Positions 12,641 through 23,689 of a DNA stretch of 64,000 bases are shown here, piece after piece; within the stretch, counting starts at the first letter, position 1; the number at the start of each line of letters is the position of its first letter. The position numbers were made by a program, and so were the translations under genes. This stretch comes from Amaurobius ferox (taxonomy: Eukaryota; Arthropoda; Arachnida; Araneae; Amaurobiidae). Location: assembly GCA_951213105.1 (NCBI GenBank), contig OX578140.1:34339403-34403402 (forward strand). Direction: 5' to 3'. The notes under the pieces are model-generated. The model was given only the letters and a program-made list of their open reading frames with translations, ran no database searches and was not told the DNA's origin.

Positions 12641-13795
12641 TGGGGGACACATTAATTTTTTTATCAAGGAAATTAGAAACTTTAGAAATTGTATTTTTAA
12701 TCAAATAAATGTGATTATGATGGTGAAATTGGTAACACTAGTGTTTCGTTCCGTGAACTGAAATACAAACGGGTTCGCTTTAAACATTCATTCAATCTGG
12801 AATTCTAAAGCAATTATCTAAGCAAGAGGCGTAACAGGATTTTTATTTATGTTACGTACACATTGGTTCGCGTGAATGCACTACACGGTTATGCATTGCA
12901 TTTAAAGTGCTTATTATCTTGATTGACACATGTAGTCAAAATGTCAACATGTCATGTGACACTATGAAAACCATTTTTTGCGATTAGTCAATTTTGTATA
13001 GAATCTCTTGGTATTGCTGTAAACAGCATGGTTAATTTGAACTAAAACATCAAACAAACAAGTTAAACACAAATTTCGTAATATTTTTTAATATAAAGGT
13101 TTAATAAAAAAACGCCAATAAGTTAAAATAATATCGCCATGCTAATAATGGTTTCAAATAACTCGTTTTAAATATTTCTCCAAAATATGAAAAAGGATAA
13201 AAACATGAAATTTTCTTCGAAATGTTGCAAAATATCTTAGATACAAGCTATTTCTTAGATGTTACTGTTTAATGTATTTAAACATGATATAGATTTTAAA
13301 ATACTCTCTTCATTTTATTCTTAATTTAAATATCTGACAAAATAAGTGTCTGTAAAGTAATTCAAAAGTGCAAGTAACTTGCATTTTACAAAATCATAAA
13401 CGCATATATGTTGGTGAAAACATTAAATACTAAAGACAATGAACTAAAAGAATTTGTACAGTAATTTGAAATTTTGTACGTATGACATATTTTCATAACG
13501 AATGACAAACTTGGTTGTCATTATAAAATAGTGCATTTTTCATAAAATTAATTCATTTGATTAAATGTATTTTTTTTTAAGAATGGCAAATTTATAAATT
13601 GCTTTTTTTATACGCATTAAAAATCGGCAATTCAAGCAAATTTAACTTTAATATGTATTTCTTTTTTTATCTATTTTCGTTTACTCAGAAAATAAGATAT
13701 TAGTTATCCATTGTACATAAGTTTGAATTTATTTAGACGTTTCAATAAATGCACATTTCAATTTATTTCCACTTAAAAGTAAAACACTTATATAA
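12640..13795. other. No recognised feature
   Basis: AT-rich DNA without identifiable genes or recurring repeats. Confidence 0.4.
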
Positions 13796-13799
13796 GCAG

Positions 13800-14165
13800 A
13801 GTATGAATTTTTCTACGGTTTCAAATAAAATTAACTGGAATGCGGCACACGTTGACTTTCTCATTCCAGAATTCATTTTCTGTTTCAAAGTTTACAAAAA
13901 TACTAGATTTTAAGATTTTACTAGATTTTTTTATAATAAAGTCGAATATAAAGTTTTATGAAAACCCATTAATATTTGTGGCAGATATCATGTACACAGG
14001 AAATTGACCACAGACGCAGAGAGATAAACAGACATCACTCCAAACAAGTCAAAACGTCTGCAAGAGATCTTAAATTGGCATCAAAATCTCGAAATCGAAA
14101 ATTTTTGTTAAAACGCTATTTTCTCAATACTGCGTATGAGGAAGTAAACATTTATATGTGTAATT
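13800..14165 (+). repeat. Dispersed repeat family B, copy 1
   Basis: Shares with 25115-25860 and 29160-30200 the ordered phrases CTCATTCCAGAATTCATTTT, GAAAACCCATTAATATT, GAAATTGACCACAGACGCAG, CATCACTCCAAAC and GGCATCAAAATCTCGAAATC. The right end is a decayed hairpin (TTTTCTCAATACTG..ATGAGGAAGTA). Noncoding; the 87-residue frame across it is accidental. Confidence 0.7.
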
Positions 14166-15329
14166 TATGGTCATTGAATTGCGTATTACAACACAAAATA
14201 ATCATGAAAATAAAACTGATTTCAAATTATATCGAATAAGACTTATTTTTTTAATCCCGATTAAGAAAAAATATTTAAAATAATATTTTTTCTATTCCAA
14301 CTGAAGTGGATTTTGTTTGTTTTATCATAAAAAAATACATTTAAACATTTATTTTATTAACAATATGCTTAAACATATTTAGTTTTTCATTTGTTTGTTT
14401 TCGTATCAAAAATTACATAAAACCGTGTATTTTATTTATATATTTAAAAATGTATAATGTATATCAAAAATTGCGTAAAACATGTATTTTATTTATATAT
14501 TTATGCATTTTTATTCCTTTTTATTTTTTTCTAGTTTTGAGGTTTATTTTTCAAAAATAGCCAATTCACACTTCTTCGACTTGCAAGATAATCTAATCAT
14601 CAAAGAAATTGAGTTCTCTTCTGTCAAATGTCGATAAAAATGGAAGAACAGTTTTTGTGCAAGAGTGGATATATAAATTGCACAAACAGGCACACATACT
14701 TACGCTAAAACTAAATAGTTGATTTGTATAAAATAATTCATTCCAGCATCTATCTAAATTAGTTGAAAATTAAAGCACTTCGTTATTAAACTAGCATACA
14801 ACAAATATTGTAATGTATTAACGGGTTTCTGGTCCAAAAACGAAAACTCTTTTTCAGAATATATGAGACAGAACAGACAATACAGCAAAGTCAAGAAAAT
14901 ATATCTTAACTGTTTACTAACTCAGGAAGTAGGGTCATTTCAATCAGAATGTTACAATGATTTCGAAAACAACATTACGGTATGAAGCGGAGTAAAACAA
15001 ACATCAAAAGTAAAAAAAAAAAAATTCCTGAAAATACCTGTGGAGATATAAGACCATGAATCTTGATGAAAACAACTATTGCGGAAACTAAATTGCCTAA
15101 CTACATACAGAAAAGAAAAACAGCAGCAGCAAATGAAAAAAAATCGGATTTTACATCAATATGGAATTGCTCTGTTATTTTATGCCGAGGCAGTTAAATT
15201 GTATTTTTTTATTTTAGAAACCAGTTATTTTATGTGTAATTTGTCATATAATATGCCAGCAAAATGATATAAATTCCTGAATAAAATTTCCTACATATTC
15301 ACCATGAATATACCACACCTTATAGTATA
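14165..15329. other. No gene; one 58-bp direct duplication
   Basis: Only a short tandem duplication near 14404 and 14461 (TATCAAAAATTNCNTAAAAC, then TGTATTTTATTTATATATTT) stands out. The remainder is unique AT-rich DNA. Confidence 0.4.
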
Positions 15330-16151
15330 CAAGGTGTTTCAGAAATATATAGTTTATAACTTTGAAACCATTTAATTCAAATTAATGCTTTTAATACTTT
15401 TAATAGATAATTTTATTAACTTTAGAATGATTAAAGATCTAAAGAATTTTTTCAAATGAATTTTTAATTTGGGGGCTGAAAATAAGAAATGTCATAAAAA
15501 TTAAATGTTAAAATGTACATTTTTACACCACATCCTTTCAAAAAACTTGAATACATAAATAATTTTCTATACAGCCTTAAATCCTACAAAAACAGTTTGA
15601 ACGCTCTATCCCGAATATTATGGGTTATACTTTAATAAAATGGTAATATGCACTCAGCGGTAAGATGCGAAAATGCAAATTTTTTCACCCAGTTACATAT
15701 TTTTATGCTAATAAATGTGTTTGTTTGGTTTTACCTTTAAAAACAATAAATAATAATACCAAAAAATACAGAGTGATGATATACATTTTGGGGAAAATCC
15801 CTTATTTCTGGCTATAATCAACGTTTGCTTCCTCTCTAAAGAGACTTAAAAAATGGCATAAATCAGATTTTATTTGACTCAATGACTATTTATTTTTACT
15901 TGGATTTTTATTTTGTATATGCTTGAGTATGGGCTGAAATTTTATGAGAATTAATTTTGTCGTTGAACATTTAGCTCTAGGGAGGATATATAAAACTTTA
16001 TTTTTTTAATGTCTTATTTTTATATAATCCTTGAGTTAAAAATGCATTTGAGAAAATTCTGTTCTCGATTTACATTTTTTATACCAAAAGTATTTCTCCA
16101 AAACAGATGATTCTGGAGTTATAAACGTGTTCTCTATCTTTGAAACACCCT
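15330..16151. mobile_element. TA-flanked element with imperfect terminal inverted repeats
   Basis: The left end CAAGGTGTTTCAGAAATATA and the right end, read on the other strand, AGGGTGTTTCAAAGATAG are inverted relatives, both with TTTATAACT a little further in. TA lies immediately outside each end (15328-15329 and 16152-16153), as expected for Tc1/mariner-type insertion. The 822-bp interior has no coding content that I recognise, so it would be a non-autonomous or badly decayed element. The ends are diverged and the call rests on them. Confidence 0.5.
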
Positions 16152-16487
16152 TACATTATCTGTAAAAATAACTTCAATTTCGTTCAAACAATATTTATTG
16201 GAACACATACATATCAGGATATTGAATGTCGACGGAAACTCCATGAGCAATTTCCTGCAAAATTTAGTCATCCTGAAAATATAGTTCTTGATGCTTCACA
16301 AGCATAAAGAGCAGTGTCAACAATTATATTTAGCTATCTCATTTGTAATAACGTCGGAATACTATTGGATATGATAGAATTTTCACTGTATATGCTTATA
16401 ACAGATCATCGAAGGAGAAAATTGTGCAGAGTTTCAACGGAACCAATATTCTTGAACATAAGAAAAATTTTGAAATAGATCATTTAT

Positions 16488-16526
<39 letters not shown>
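16488..16526 (+). repeat. (CA)n(TA)n microsatellite
   Basis: CA repeat running into a TA repeat. It is followed at 16555-16650 by an unexplained GC-richer patch, with GGGGGTGACCCCCGC forming a short hairpin, for which I have no identification. Confidence 0.9.
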
Positions 16527-16649
16527 ATCCAAATGGGAATAACAAGAGAAAAGGAATGGCACAGTACCATAAATTGGCCGGAGAGGGGGTGACCCCCGCT
16601 TCCCGATTACGCAAACTTTATGTCACGACGACACTCCCGGTAGCCGGTA

Positions 16650-17040
16650 TATAGCTTAAGAAAATTGTATAAATATCAAAGTTTCAAACATAATGAAAGA
16701 CAAAAAGGCTCCAAAATCAAAAGAAAAAATAATTGATCATGTCACAACTAATCCTACTATATACATACACTTATACGATCTCCGAAAGTGTATATCACCA
16801 AATTCAATTACCATTCATTCACCATATAAATAATTTCCGTCACACAAAGACAAGCAAAATACACATCTAGATTACCTAAATATAGCAGTCGAACTGCATA
16901 AAACCACTCTCCCGAATCGAATGCAAACCCAGACCTACATTCCAAATACCAAGCATCGCCAACCCAACCAAACATTTTTTTATGTTTTAACTATTTCCTA
17001 TGTCCAGGTATTTTCTGTAACACTCCGTTACGCTTATGCC
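16650..17040. other. No recognised feature
   Basis: Unique sequence. The lower end of the PLE fragment is near 17040 but its edge is not sharp. Confidence 0.35.
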
Positions 17041-18059
17041 ATAAAATCAGCTAACAATATTACTCAAGAACCTTCTGGGGAAACCCTGTCTTACCGCCTT
17101 CGTTAAAAATCACGATCCCAAAGATATCGATCCCGACCCCTGCTATTCAATCTTTTACTTCGCATTAATTGATTTATCACCATATTCAGGAATACGCTCT
17201 TATGCAGATTCGTGCTATATGGCGTAATATTGTTTATTCTAAATCCAAAGATTATTTTGTCATATATGCGAAAAATAGCTTTTCCATCGTTATCTTTGTT
17301 TATACATAAATTTAAAAAATTTAAATCACCATCCTCGTTATGGGAGTCTCTATTAAAGTCAATCCTTCAGGGTAAAAGCTGGAATCTATATTTTAATCCT
17401 GACTAATGCATCCCAATAAAATATCGTCGACATATCTAATGTATAGAAACTTGTTTAAAATATGTCCTTTTTTCGAACTTGTTTAAATATATATCGGCCA
17501 ACACTGAAGAACAATTACCTCCCATTGGTATTCCATGTTGTTGCTGATAAAAGTTTTTTCCATTATAAAACACAGTTTCACACAAAACCAATTCAATCAA
17601 TGTCTTATATTTACGTTCAGTCATTTGTGATTGTAATTCGTAGTTTTCATACCATTCCATTATAATCTCAAAAAGGTCATTAACTTTTATATTGCGAAAC
17701 AGATCATTAAAATAATAATTTTTGATTTCATCAATGACGTCGCAACTATTGCCAATGAAGTACGCTCCTTTGTTTTTAAGTTCGACAACAACTTCCTTTC
17801 ATATTTTAAGAAGTAGCCTGTTTACAACAGTTAAATACGTTTTATATCCATTCGTAATGGGTCGAAATTTAACTGGAACTTTGTGTAACTTAGGAATTAA
17901 TGTAACATATGGGAACCGTATGTTTTTATAAAATACCCGATTTTTTTGTATTTAGTCCTTATACGATTTTCAATTTCCGATCTGGATCTTTTCAAAAGTA
18001 TATACCTGTTTTGATTGTCATCGCAATCATTAAATAATTTAAAGTATAAAAAGCTGCAA

Positions 18060-18060
<1 letters not shown>
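17040..18060 (-). pseudogene. Penelope-like element RT fragment, decayed (PLE copy 3)
   Basis: Reverse-transcriptase relic read on the minus strand through several frames. In order: IPKLHKVPVKFRPITNGY (near 17900), a motif A region DLFRNIKVNDL (near 17700), GIPMGGNCSSVLADIYLNKF (near 17500), and RYVDDILLGC (near 17420), the YVDD catalytic box. C-terminal relics such as NLHKSVFLNMVINQL and FPRRFLSNIV continue to about 17050. The order and spacing match the ORF at 42-44 kb (IPKFHKNPIKFR, GVPQGGCSSSMLANLYL, RYVDD), but residues differ enough for it to be a separate lineage. There are stops and frameshifts throughout. The 5' side stops at a (TA)n tract, so the N-terminal half is missing. PLE RTs are related to telomerase; this copy is surely inactive. 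Confidence 0.8.

Positions 18061-18092
<32 letters not shown>
18061..18092. repeat. (TA)n tract at the 5' edge of PLE copy 3
   Basis: Sixteen TA repeats lie exactly between the PLE RT fragment and PLE UTR-like sequence. Confidence 0.95.
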
Positions 18093-18096
<4 letters not shown>

Positions 18097-18099
18097 GAA

Positions 18100-18540
18100 A
18101 ATCCAATGAGAGATAGAGGGAAGTTGTAACTCAAGAATCCTAACTTGAAATCTGCCTACATATTAAAAAGAAGTATTAAAAATAGAGAATCAATCATCAT
18201 CAGGAAAATTAAATGCTTATTTATAGTCATCAAGGTTAAGATAATCAACAAATATCAATGGTGTGCATTCGAAAATAGAAAAACAAAAAGTAATCAATCA
18301 TTAAAGCCATACACGTGGAAGAGCACTAGGTCTAAAATTGTTCATTTCGAAAAAATAATTTTTCAAATCCAAATATGTATTCAGAATGAACACAAAAATG
18401 CGAGTTTCTGAAGCAAGAGATAGGATTCGGATGACTAGCATATAAATTGAAAAATTATATAAGAAACACAAATACCTGAAATACACTGCAAATATCCTAC
18501 CCATTCGAGCATTAAATGGCGTATATATATATATATACAC
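18100..18540 (-). repeat. PLE 3'UTR or pseudo-LTR-like sequence
   Basis: Shares blocks in the same order with 41580-41830, which lies 3' of the intact PLE ORF: a CACGTGGAAG / CACATGGAGG step, GTTCATTTCGAAAAAAT, ATGAACACAAAAATG and TTTCTGAA. On the minus strand it sits upstream of the RT fragment and is separated from it only by (TA)n. That is the order expected for a head-to-tail PLE tandem. Noncoding. Confidence 0.55.
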
Positions 18541-18945
18541 ATACAATTAAAAGTATATACATCACGGCTTTTGATTAATTTGTACATTTCAAATTTTGTA
18601 CGATTATTTTTTACTATTGGTAAATACGTTCACATTTCAAGGAACAAGTCTTGTGGAGTTGTCAAAATATCAGTAAAATTACGATATTATGAATTCAATA
18701 GAAATAAAATTGAAGAGATTTTAAGAATCTGTTTCAGGAAATGAAATTGAACTGACGAGTTTTCTGAAAATTATATCACGTAGCTTTTCATATGAATCAC
18801 ATTGCTTTTATTCTATGGTAAAGTTTTCTTCATCATGTGCTGGTAAGATTGTCAATTTTAATTTAGTTTATCTGTGTAAGACAATTTCGTCATCCCTTTA
18901 TAATCATTAATTATAATGTGGTTTCGTACCTTCATACTTTCCCTA
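18540..18945. other. No recognised feature
   Basis: Unique AT-rich DNA after a short interrupted TATA/CACA tract (18520-18545). Confidence 0.4.
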
Positions 18946-19500
18946 CAGTACATGGTAATATATAGGGAAAGCATTGGAATCGCATCGAAAATCGGAACTT
19001 AAGTTTTTAACGAATGTATACGCTTGGAGCACTCTGGAGCATGAACGCCTATTGTTAACGTAATATATATGTGTGTATGCGTGTGTGTATGTCTGCGTCT
19101 CTATCTGTATGTATGCGCAATGTATGTATCCAATCTAACTCAAAAACTATTCGACGACAATTCACAAAATTTTATAGGTAAGTTTCCTTCGGGTTATCCC
19201 GATGCTGATTAGATTTTAGTACAATTCCGAAAAAAAACTCTGCCTTTTATGTGCAAAATCGTCCCCAAATATCGTCAGCATTTGAAATAAAAAAATCAAA
19301 ACATACTTAAATATATTGGTTAAATGTTTGTTTTATACGTAATTTATGACAAAAATAAGAATATGACCAGCTACATCACTCTAAAATTAACAGTTCTTGA
19401 GATATTTTATTTCCTTTTGGCATTTTCGCAAAGCCGCCTTTTGTAATGCAGCCAGTCCAAGTTGCCAAAAGAAAATGAAAATTGAATTCGTCACGAACCC
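18945..19500 (+). repeat. Dispersed repeat family G, copy 1
   Basis: Starts with a hairpin (TTTCCCTACAGTACATGG..TATAGGGAAAGCATTGGAAT). Like 58900-59530 it then has GCATCGAAAATCGGAACTT-type text, a TTAAATGTTTGTTTTATACG step, CTCTAAAATTAACAGTTCTT and a TGCATTTTTGC / GGCATTTTCGC step. Its layout parallels family A: hairpin, AAAGTATTG-type phrase, low-complexity stretch, and a tail about ambiguous AT text. Noncoding. Confidence 0.6.
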
Positions 19501-19760
19501 CGTCTATTTTTAAAAGAACTGAACGAATCTTCGTTGATAAGCCATTTTGGCTGAAGATATGCGAGATATTCATAGCCGATCCGGGTAACTTGAATCTGGA
19601 TTTCTGGAAGGGCCCTTCGAAAGAGACTATTGGGTGCTACGGAAAAGGGAAACTTGACTCTCGGACGTACTGTGGAAAGTTTGATGGTGTGGATGCTAGT
19701 AAAGCTCTGAGAGGAATATGTTGCACGGAAGACAGATGCATATGCATATTAGGTGTGTAA
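19482..19760 (+). CDS. Unrecognised cysteine-rich open frame, possible exon (low confidence)
   Basis: A 92-residue frame that runs out of repeat family G into a patch (about 19540-19757) clearly GC-richer than the window. The C-terminal half has six cysteines in the order C-x11-C-x14-CC-x4-C-x-C, with GCYGKG near its start and ICCTEDRCICIL at the end. No signal peptide or preceding domain is visible, and the ATG is in repeat sequence, so that start is unlikely to be real. A GTGTGTAAGT at about 19754-19763 could serve as a 5' splice site, which would make this an internal or first exon. No convincing acceptor was seen. I do not recognise the family. A CC..C-x-C ending occurs in many disulfide-rich secreted peptides, but this similarity is weak and a chance frame or transposon relic is just as possible. 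Confidence 0.2.
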   Translation: MNSSRTPSIFKRTERIFVDKPFWLKICEIFIADPGNLNLDFWKGPSKETIGCYGKGKLDSRTYCGKFDGVDASKALRGICCTEDRCICILGV

Positions 19761-20309
19761 GTGCTGTTTTTAAACTGTTTGGAAAACACCAAGATGTTGT
19801 CATTAATCATTAAGTGTTGTTAAGGGTAGAGCGTAACCATCATATCCCGTTCGGAAAAGGAATAATGGCTGGGTATGCCCCGGCATTAAATCTGCAAATT
19901 CGGTATAATTTTAACCCTTTCATTCCCATTTTGCTCCTGAGCAACATAGTTTTTAATCTTGTATATTAAAAAACTATTTCTTTTTCATGGATATTAACTC
20001 ATATATTATTAATCGTAAATGTTTCAAGTTACTAAAAAATCCAATAGATGGTGCCACCATGCAGTTTGTATTTTTTTTTTGGAAGGAAATGCGAGCGGGC
20101 GTCAGTGCATTTTTTACACGTTGTGATTCAGTGTTTTCCTTCACTGTGTTCTCATAAATTTCATATCGTTTTAGCTGTTTTAGAAGCTTGAAAACTGGAT
20201 GATTTATTAAATAAAGGTACGTACTTTAATTCCATGTAGTTTTTTTTTTTTGTGGTTGGGGCATATAATTTACTGAAACTGTGTATCAAATTAGTGTGTT
20301 GCTCTAGAG

Positions 20310-20681
20310 CAGTGTTCTTCAACCTTTGTCATCTCGCGGAACCCTTTTTTTGAGATATTTTTTTTATGGAACCCTTCGTTCAGTAGCACACCCAGATTTG
20401 ATTTTAGGGGGGATGTGTCATATTACGTATTACATGTTATGAACAAGTTGCGTATCTGCCTTTGTAATAAAAACTTTATATAAGATATAAATTTGCATTA
20501 ATTTAAACAAGAAGATAAATATTTCATATAAAGTATTTGTATTATACATATATATGTCATATGAAATTGAAAACAAAGAAAAACAAAACAAAAACAACGG
20601 ATTGTAGTGTCGACTCGCGGAACCCCTAAAGCGTTTGAGTGGAACCCTAGGGTTCCGCGGAACACAGGTTGAAGAACACTG
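20310..20681. mobile_element. hAT-type MITE nested in the piggyBac element
   Basis: Starts CAGTGTTCTTCAACC and ends GGTTGAAGAACACTG, a perfect 15-bp inverted repeat beginning CAGTG as in hAT elements. It is flanked by a perfect 8-bp duplication CTCTAGAG (20302-20309 and 20682-20689), the hAT duplication length. Further inverted text CTCGCGGAACCC occurs near both ends. The 372-bp interior is AT-rich and noncoding, so it depends on a transposase from elsewhere. It landed after the piggyBac had inserted. Confidence 0.93.
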
Positions 20682-20689
20682 CTCTAGAG

Positions 20690-21635
20690 CAACGCTGGGA
20701 AGAAAAGGCTGTTTTCATTCAAAATCGAGTAGCTACGATTTATCTCTGCAAAGTGAAATATTTATATTTAGATATTTAAAAGTTTTTTTTTACAATGTGA
20801 ATAATTTAAAGCTGTAGCGGGCTCAGGGAGGAGGGGGTCCTTGCCCCCCTTCAAAATGTAGTAAATACATGGTAAATTTTTACTTTTATTAGGTTTGTTT
20901 TGCTTGCAACGTCAAAAAAAAAAAAAAATTTAACATTTTTGCCCCCCCCCCTCCCTTTTCTCCTTTGAAAAAGACCCGCTTCTGCTTTAAAAACATGATT
21001 TTGTTTTCATCAAATGTTATTACTTTAGATGAGGCTCTCAGTTATTAAAAAAATATTTTGATGCTTCAGGCAGTAAAATTAGTCCAATTAATTTTTAAAA
21101 AAAAATCTATATCTTGTTGATTCTGGTTAAAATAATATTTCTAAATATTTAATATCACCTAGAAGGCTAATGTAAATATTAATGACATATAATTACAAAC
21201 TTAAAGTTTATTATACATTAATAATAGTCGAATGTTAATTTTCTTACTACTACTTTAAAATTAATACAAGCCAATAATAAAACCTTTGTGCTTCATTCAT
21301 TATTACTTATAATCCACTGCAACATTAAAAAGTATATGAAAAAATATATATATAATTTCAAGTTTACAAAATATTTTAGTACATTACTGTTATGCAGTTA
21401 GCATGTTTTAACTTATTTTAATGCTATGAAAATATTATCGTAATTAATTAATTGCTACCTAAAGAATTATGTGATTAACGGTTATCGTGTCCAAAATTAT
21501 ATCGCAATTTTCGAAACGCGAGATTTCTCCCAAATATTGCATGACATGAGTGAGCCAAAATATTTGATGTACATAAATTTAATAGAACATGTATTTAATT
21601 CTTAATACTATAATTTTTCCAATTGTTTGTTATAG
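20690..21635. other. piggyBac 5' noncoding region
   Basis: Between the MITE and the transposase start. It holds two short poly-purine/C-rich patches (CCCCCC near 20941) and AT-rich DNA. The promoter is presumably here but no motif is defensible. Confidence 0.4.
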
Positions 21636-23468
21636 ATGTCATCAAATAAAAGAAAACGTTATCTTGCTACTGAAGAGGCTCTGGAACTTATATTTTTACC
21701 ATATGGGGAGCTGTCTAATGTTGATTTGGGTAGTGATGAAGAAGATTCAGAAAAAAGAGGCTTTAAAAGCAATAAGGATATTTCAGATAAAAGACAAATG
21801 AATGAATTGCAGTTTGAAATTCTCAAAAAAGATGATTCTATGACTGATAATTTAGAAAATGATATTATGACAAATAAATCATCACACCATTATTCTAAAC
21901 CTAAAGACAAGGAGAAGAATTCAAAAGAAAGAAAGGTTAGAAGAAAATGGACTCATATCGACGAAAATGAACATGCAGAAGAAATTCCTTTCTATGGAGA
22001 ATTGCCTGATCCCCCGGATGATGTTTATACGCCGTATCAATATTTTTGTCAATTATTTGATGAAGAAATGCTGAAAATTATAGTGCATCAATCTAACTTG
22101 TATTCAATGCAAAAAAATGAGGAAAGTTGAGCTAAAATCATAACGCAGGAAATACGGAAATTCATAGGTATACTTTTACTGTCAGGCATAGTAATAATGC
22201 CCTCTTATCGCCTGTTCTGGCAAGCGGAAACGCGATACCCTCTTGTTTCAGATCTAATGAGTCGTAATAGATTCGAAGAAATATCTTCAGTTCTCCACTT
22301 CAATGATAATACGAATAAGAAAACTCGCGATGATCCATTATATGATAGGCTTTTTAAAATAAAACCTATAATTGATAAATTTCGTAAAAATTTGCAGGAT
22401 ATCGCTCCTGAGGAGCATCAGAGTATCGAGGAACAGATTATACCATTCAAGGATAGAAATTCAATGAATCGGTATAACAAGGCTAAACCTCATAAATGGG
22501 GATTTCAAGTTTTCACTCGAACGAGTTCATCTGGTATAATACACAATTTTAAAATTTATCAAGGAAAGGGTACATCTGAAGATCATGGACTCGGGATTTC
22601 TGGAGATATTGTGTTAGACCTCATTGATGGATTGTTGCCAGAAAAAAAATTCAAAGTGTGTTTTGACAATTGGTTGTCATCATTAAAATTAATAGACGAA
22701 CTCCAAAGAAGAGGAATCATGAGAGTGTCCACTATAAGAAAAGATAAATTAGAAAATTGTCCCATAAGAGAGGAAAAAGAAGAAAAGTTACAAAGAGGTT
22801 CGCCGGATTGCGTCAGAGATGAAAACACAGGGACAGTAGTAGTTAGTTAGAAGATAACAAGATACTAACTTTAGCATCAAATTACGCAGGTATCACTCCA
22901 CAAGATGCTTGTAAAAGATGGAATGCAAAAGAAAAAGAAGTTGCGACGTAGACAGGCCATACATTGTGCAGGAATATAAGTATATGGAAGGTGTGGATTT
23001 AGCCGATATGCTTATAGAACTATATCGAATAGACAAGTCAAAAAAGCGGTATATGAAAATATTTTATTGGGTGTTGGATGCATCAGTAGTAAACAGTTGG
23101 CTACTATATACGCGACACTGTTTCAAATTAACAAAAAGAAGAAGGAAATAATTCCTTTGGTAAATTTTAGATTATATATCTGCCAGGCTTTATTTACATC
23201 GCGAAAAAATAAGAACAAGAGTTGTGATAGTAACCTCACAACAACCAAATGCCCTATTGCAATAATTAGAAACCCAGTTGCAAGAAGTCCAATTCCTGAC
23301 GTCCGTTATGATGGACAAAATCACTGGCCGGAGCATAATCCAACAAAACAAAGGTACATATTTTGCAAAATTGGCTTTTCTTTTGTATTTTGCAGCAAAT
23401 GCCATGTTCACCTGTGTTTTGTTCCAAAAAGAAACTGTTTTATGGGTTTTCACATGGCAAAAGCCTAA
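21636..23468 (+). pseudogene. piggyBac transposase (DDE_Tnp_1_7 type), broken
   Basis: Cut-and-paste transposase of the PGBD-like branch, which would excise the element and insert it at TTAA. The start ATG at 21636 opens an acidic N-terminus (GSDEEDSE). The core follows: GILLLSGIVIMPSYRLFW near 22170, IEEQIIPFKDR near 22430, KPHKWGFQVFTR near 22490, FDNWLSS near 22660, RPYIVQEYKYMEGVDLADM near 22955, and a C-terminal cysteine cluster FCSKCHVHLCF..CFMGFH near 23390-23450. Second and third catalytic Asp (FDNW, VDLAD) are present. The usual first Asp in the DEQ box is Glu. Damage: TGA at 22128 in an otherwise continuous frame, TAG at 22848 with a frame change there, and further frame changes around 22950 and 23150 (an A-rich run). 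It is therefore dead although most of its length is preserved. Confidence 0.9.
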
Positions 23469-23689
23469 ATAGACTGGAAAAACGTGTTATTTTCCCTGTA
23501 TGAGATACTAAAGCATTAATGCCCACATATGCCCAATGTTGCTTCTGAGCAACATACTGTAACTTTCAGGAAAATGCAAGTATTCATTTTTTTTTGCCTA
23601 AAATGTGTTGTAATGCTTCAATGTGATGATATATTATCAATCGCACCATTTCTGTTCAGCAGAAACTTTTTGGGAATGAAAGGGTTAAA

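Larger units (their letters stand above)
19911..23688 (+). mobile_element. piggyBac element with both ends and TTAA target sites
   Basis: Left end TTAA (19911-19914) followed by CCCTTTCATTCCCA; right end TGGGAATGAAAGGG (23671-23684) followed by TTAA (23685-23688). This is a perfect 14-bp terminal inverted repeat at TTAA sites, diagnostic of piggyBac. A subterminal palindrome, TTGCTCCTGAGCAAC (19931-19945) and GTTGCTTCTGAGCAAC (23538-23553), is present near both ends. The element encodes a broken transposase (21636-23468), and its 5' noncoding part holds a nested hAT MITE. Total length is 3,778 bp, of which 372 bp plus an 8-bp duplication come from the MITE. Confidence 0.93.

Noticed and set aside
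16555..16650. GC-rich patch as a SINE or RNA gene
   Set aside because: No A/B boxes and no match with the SINEs in the window; left unidentified.
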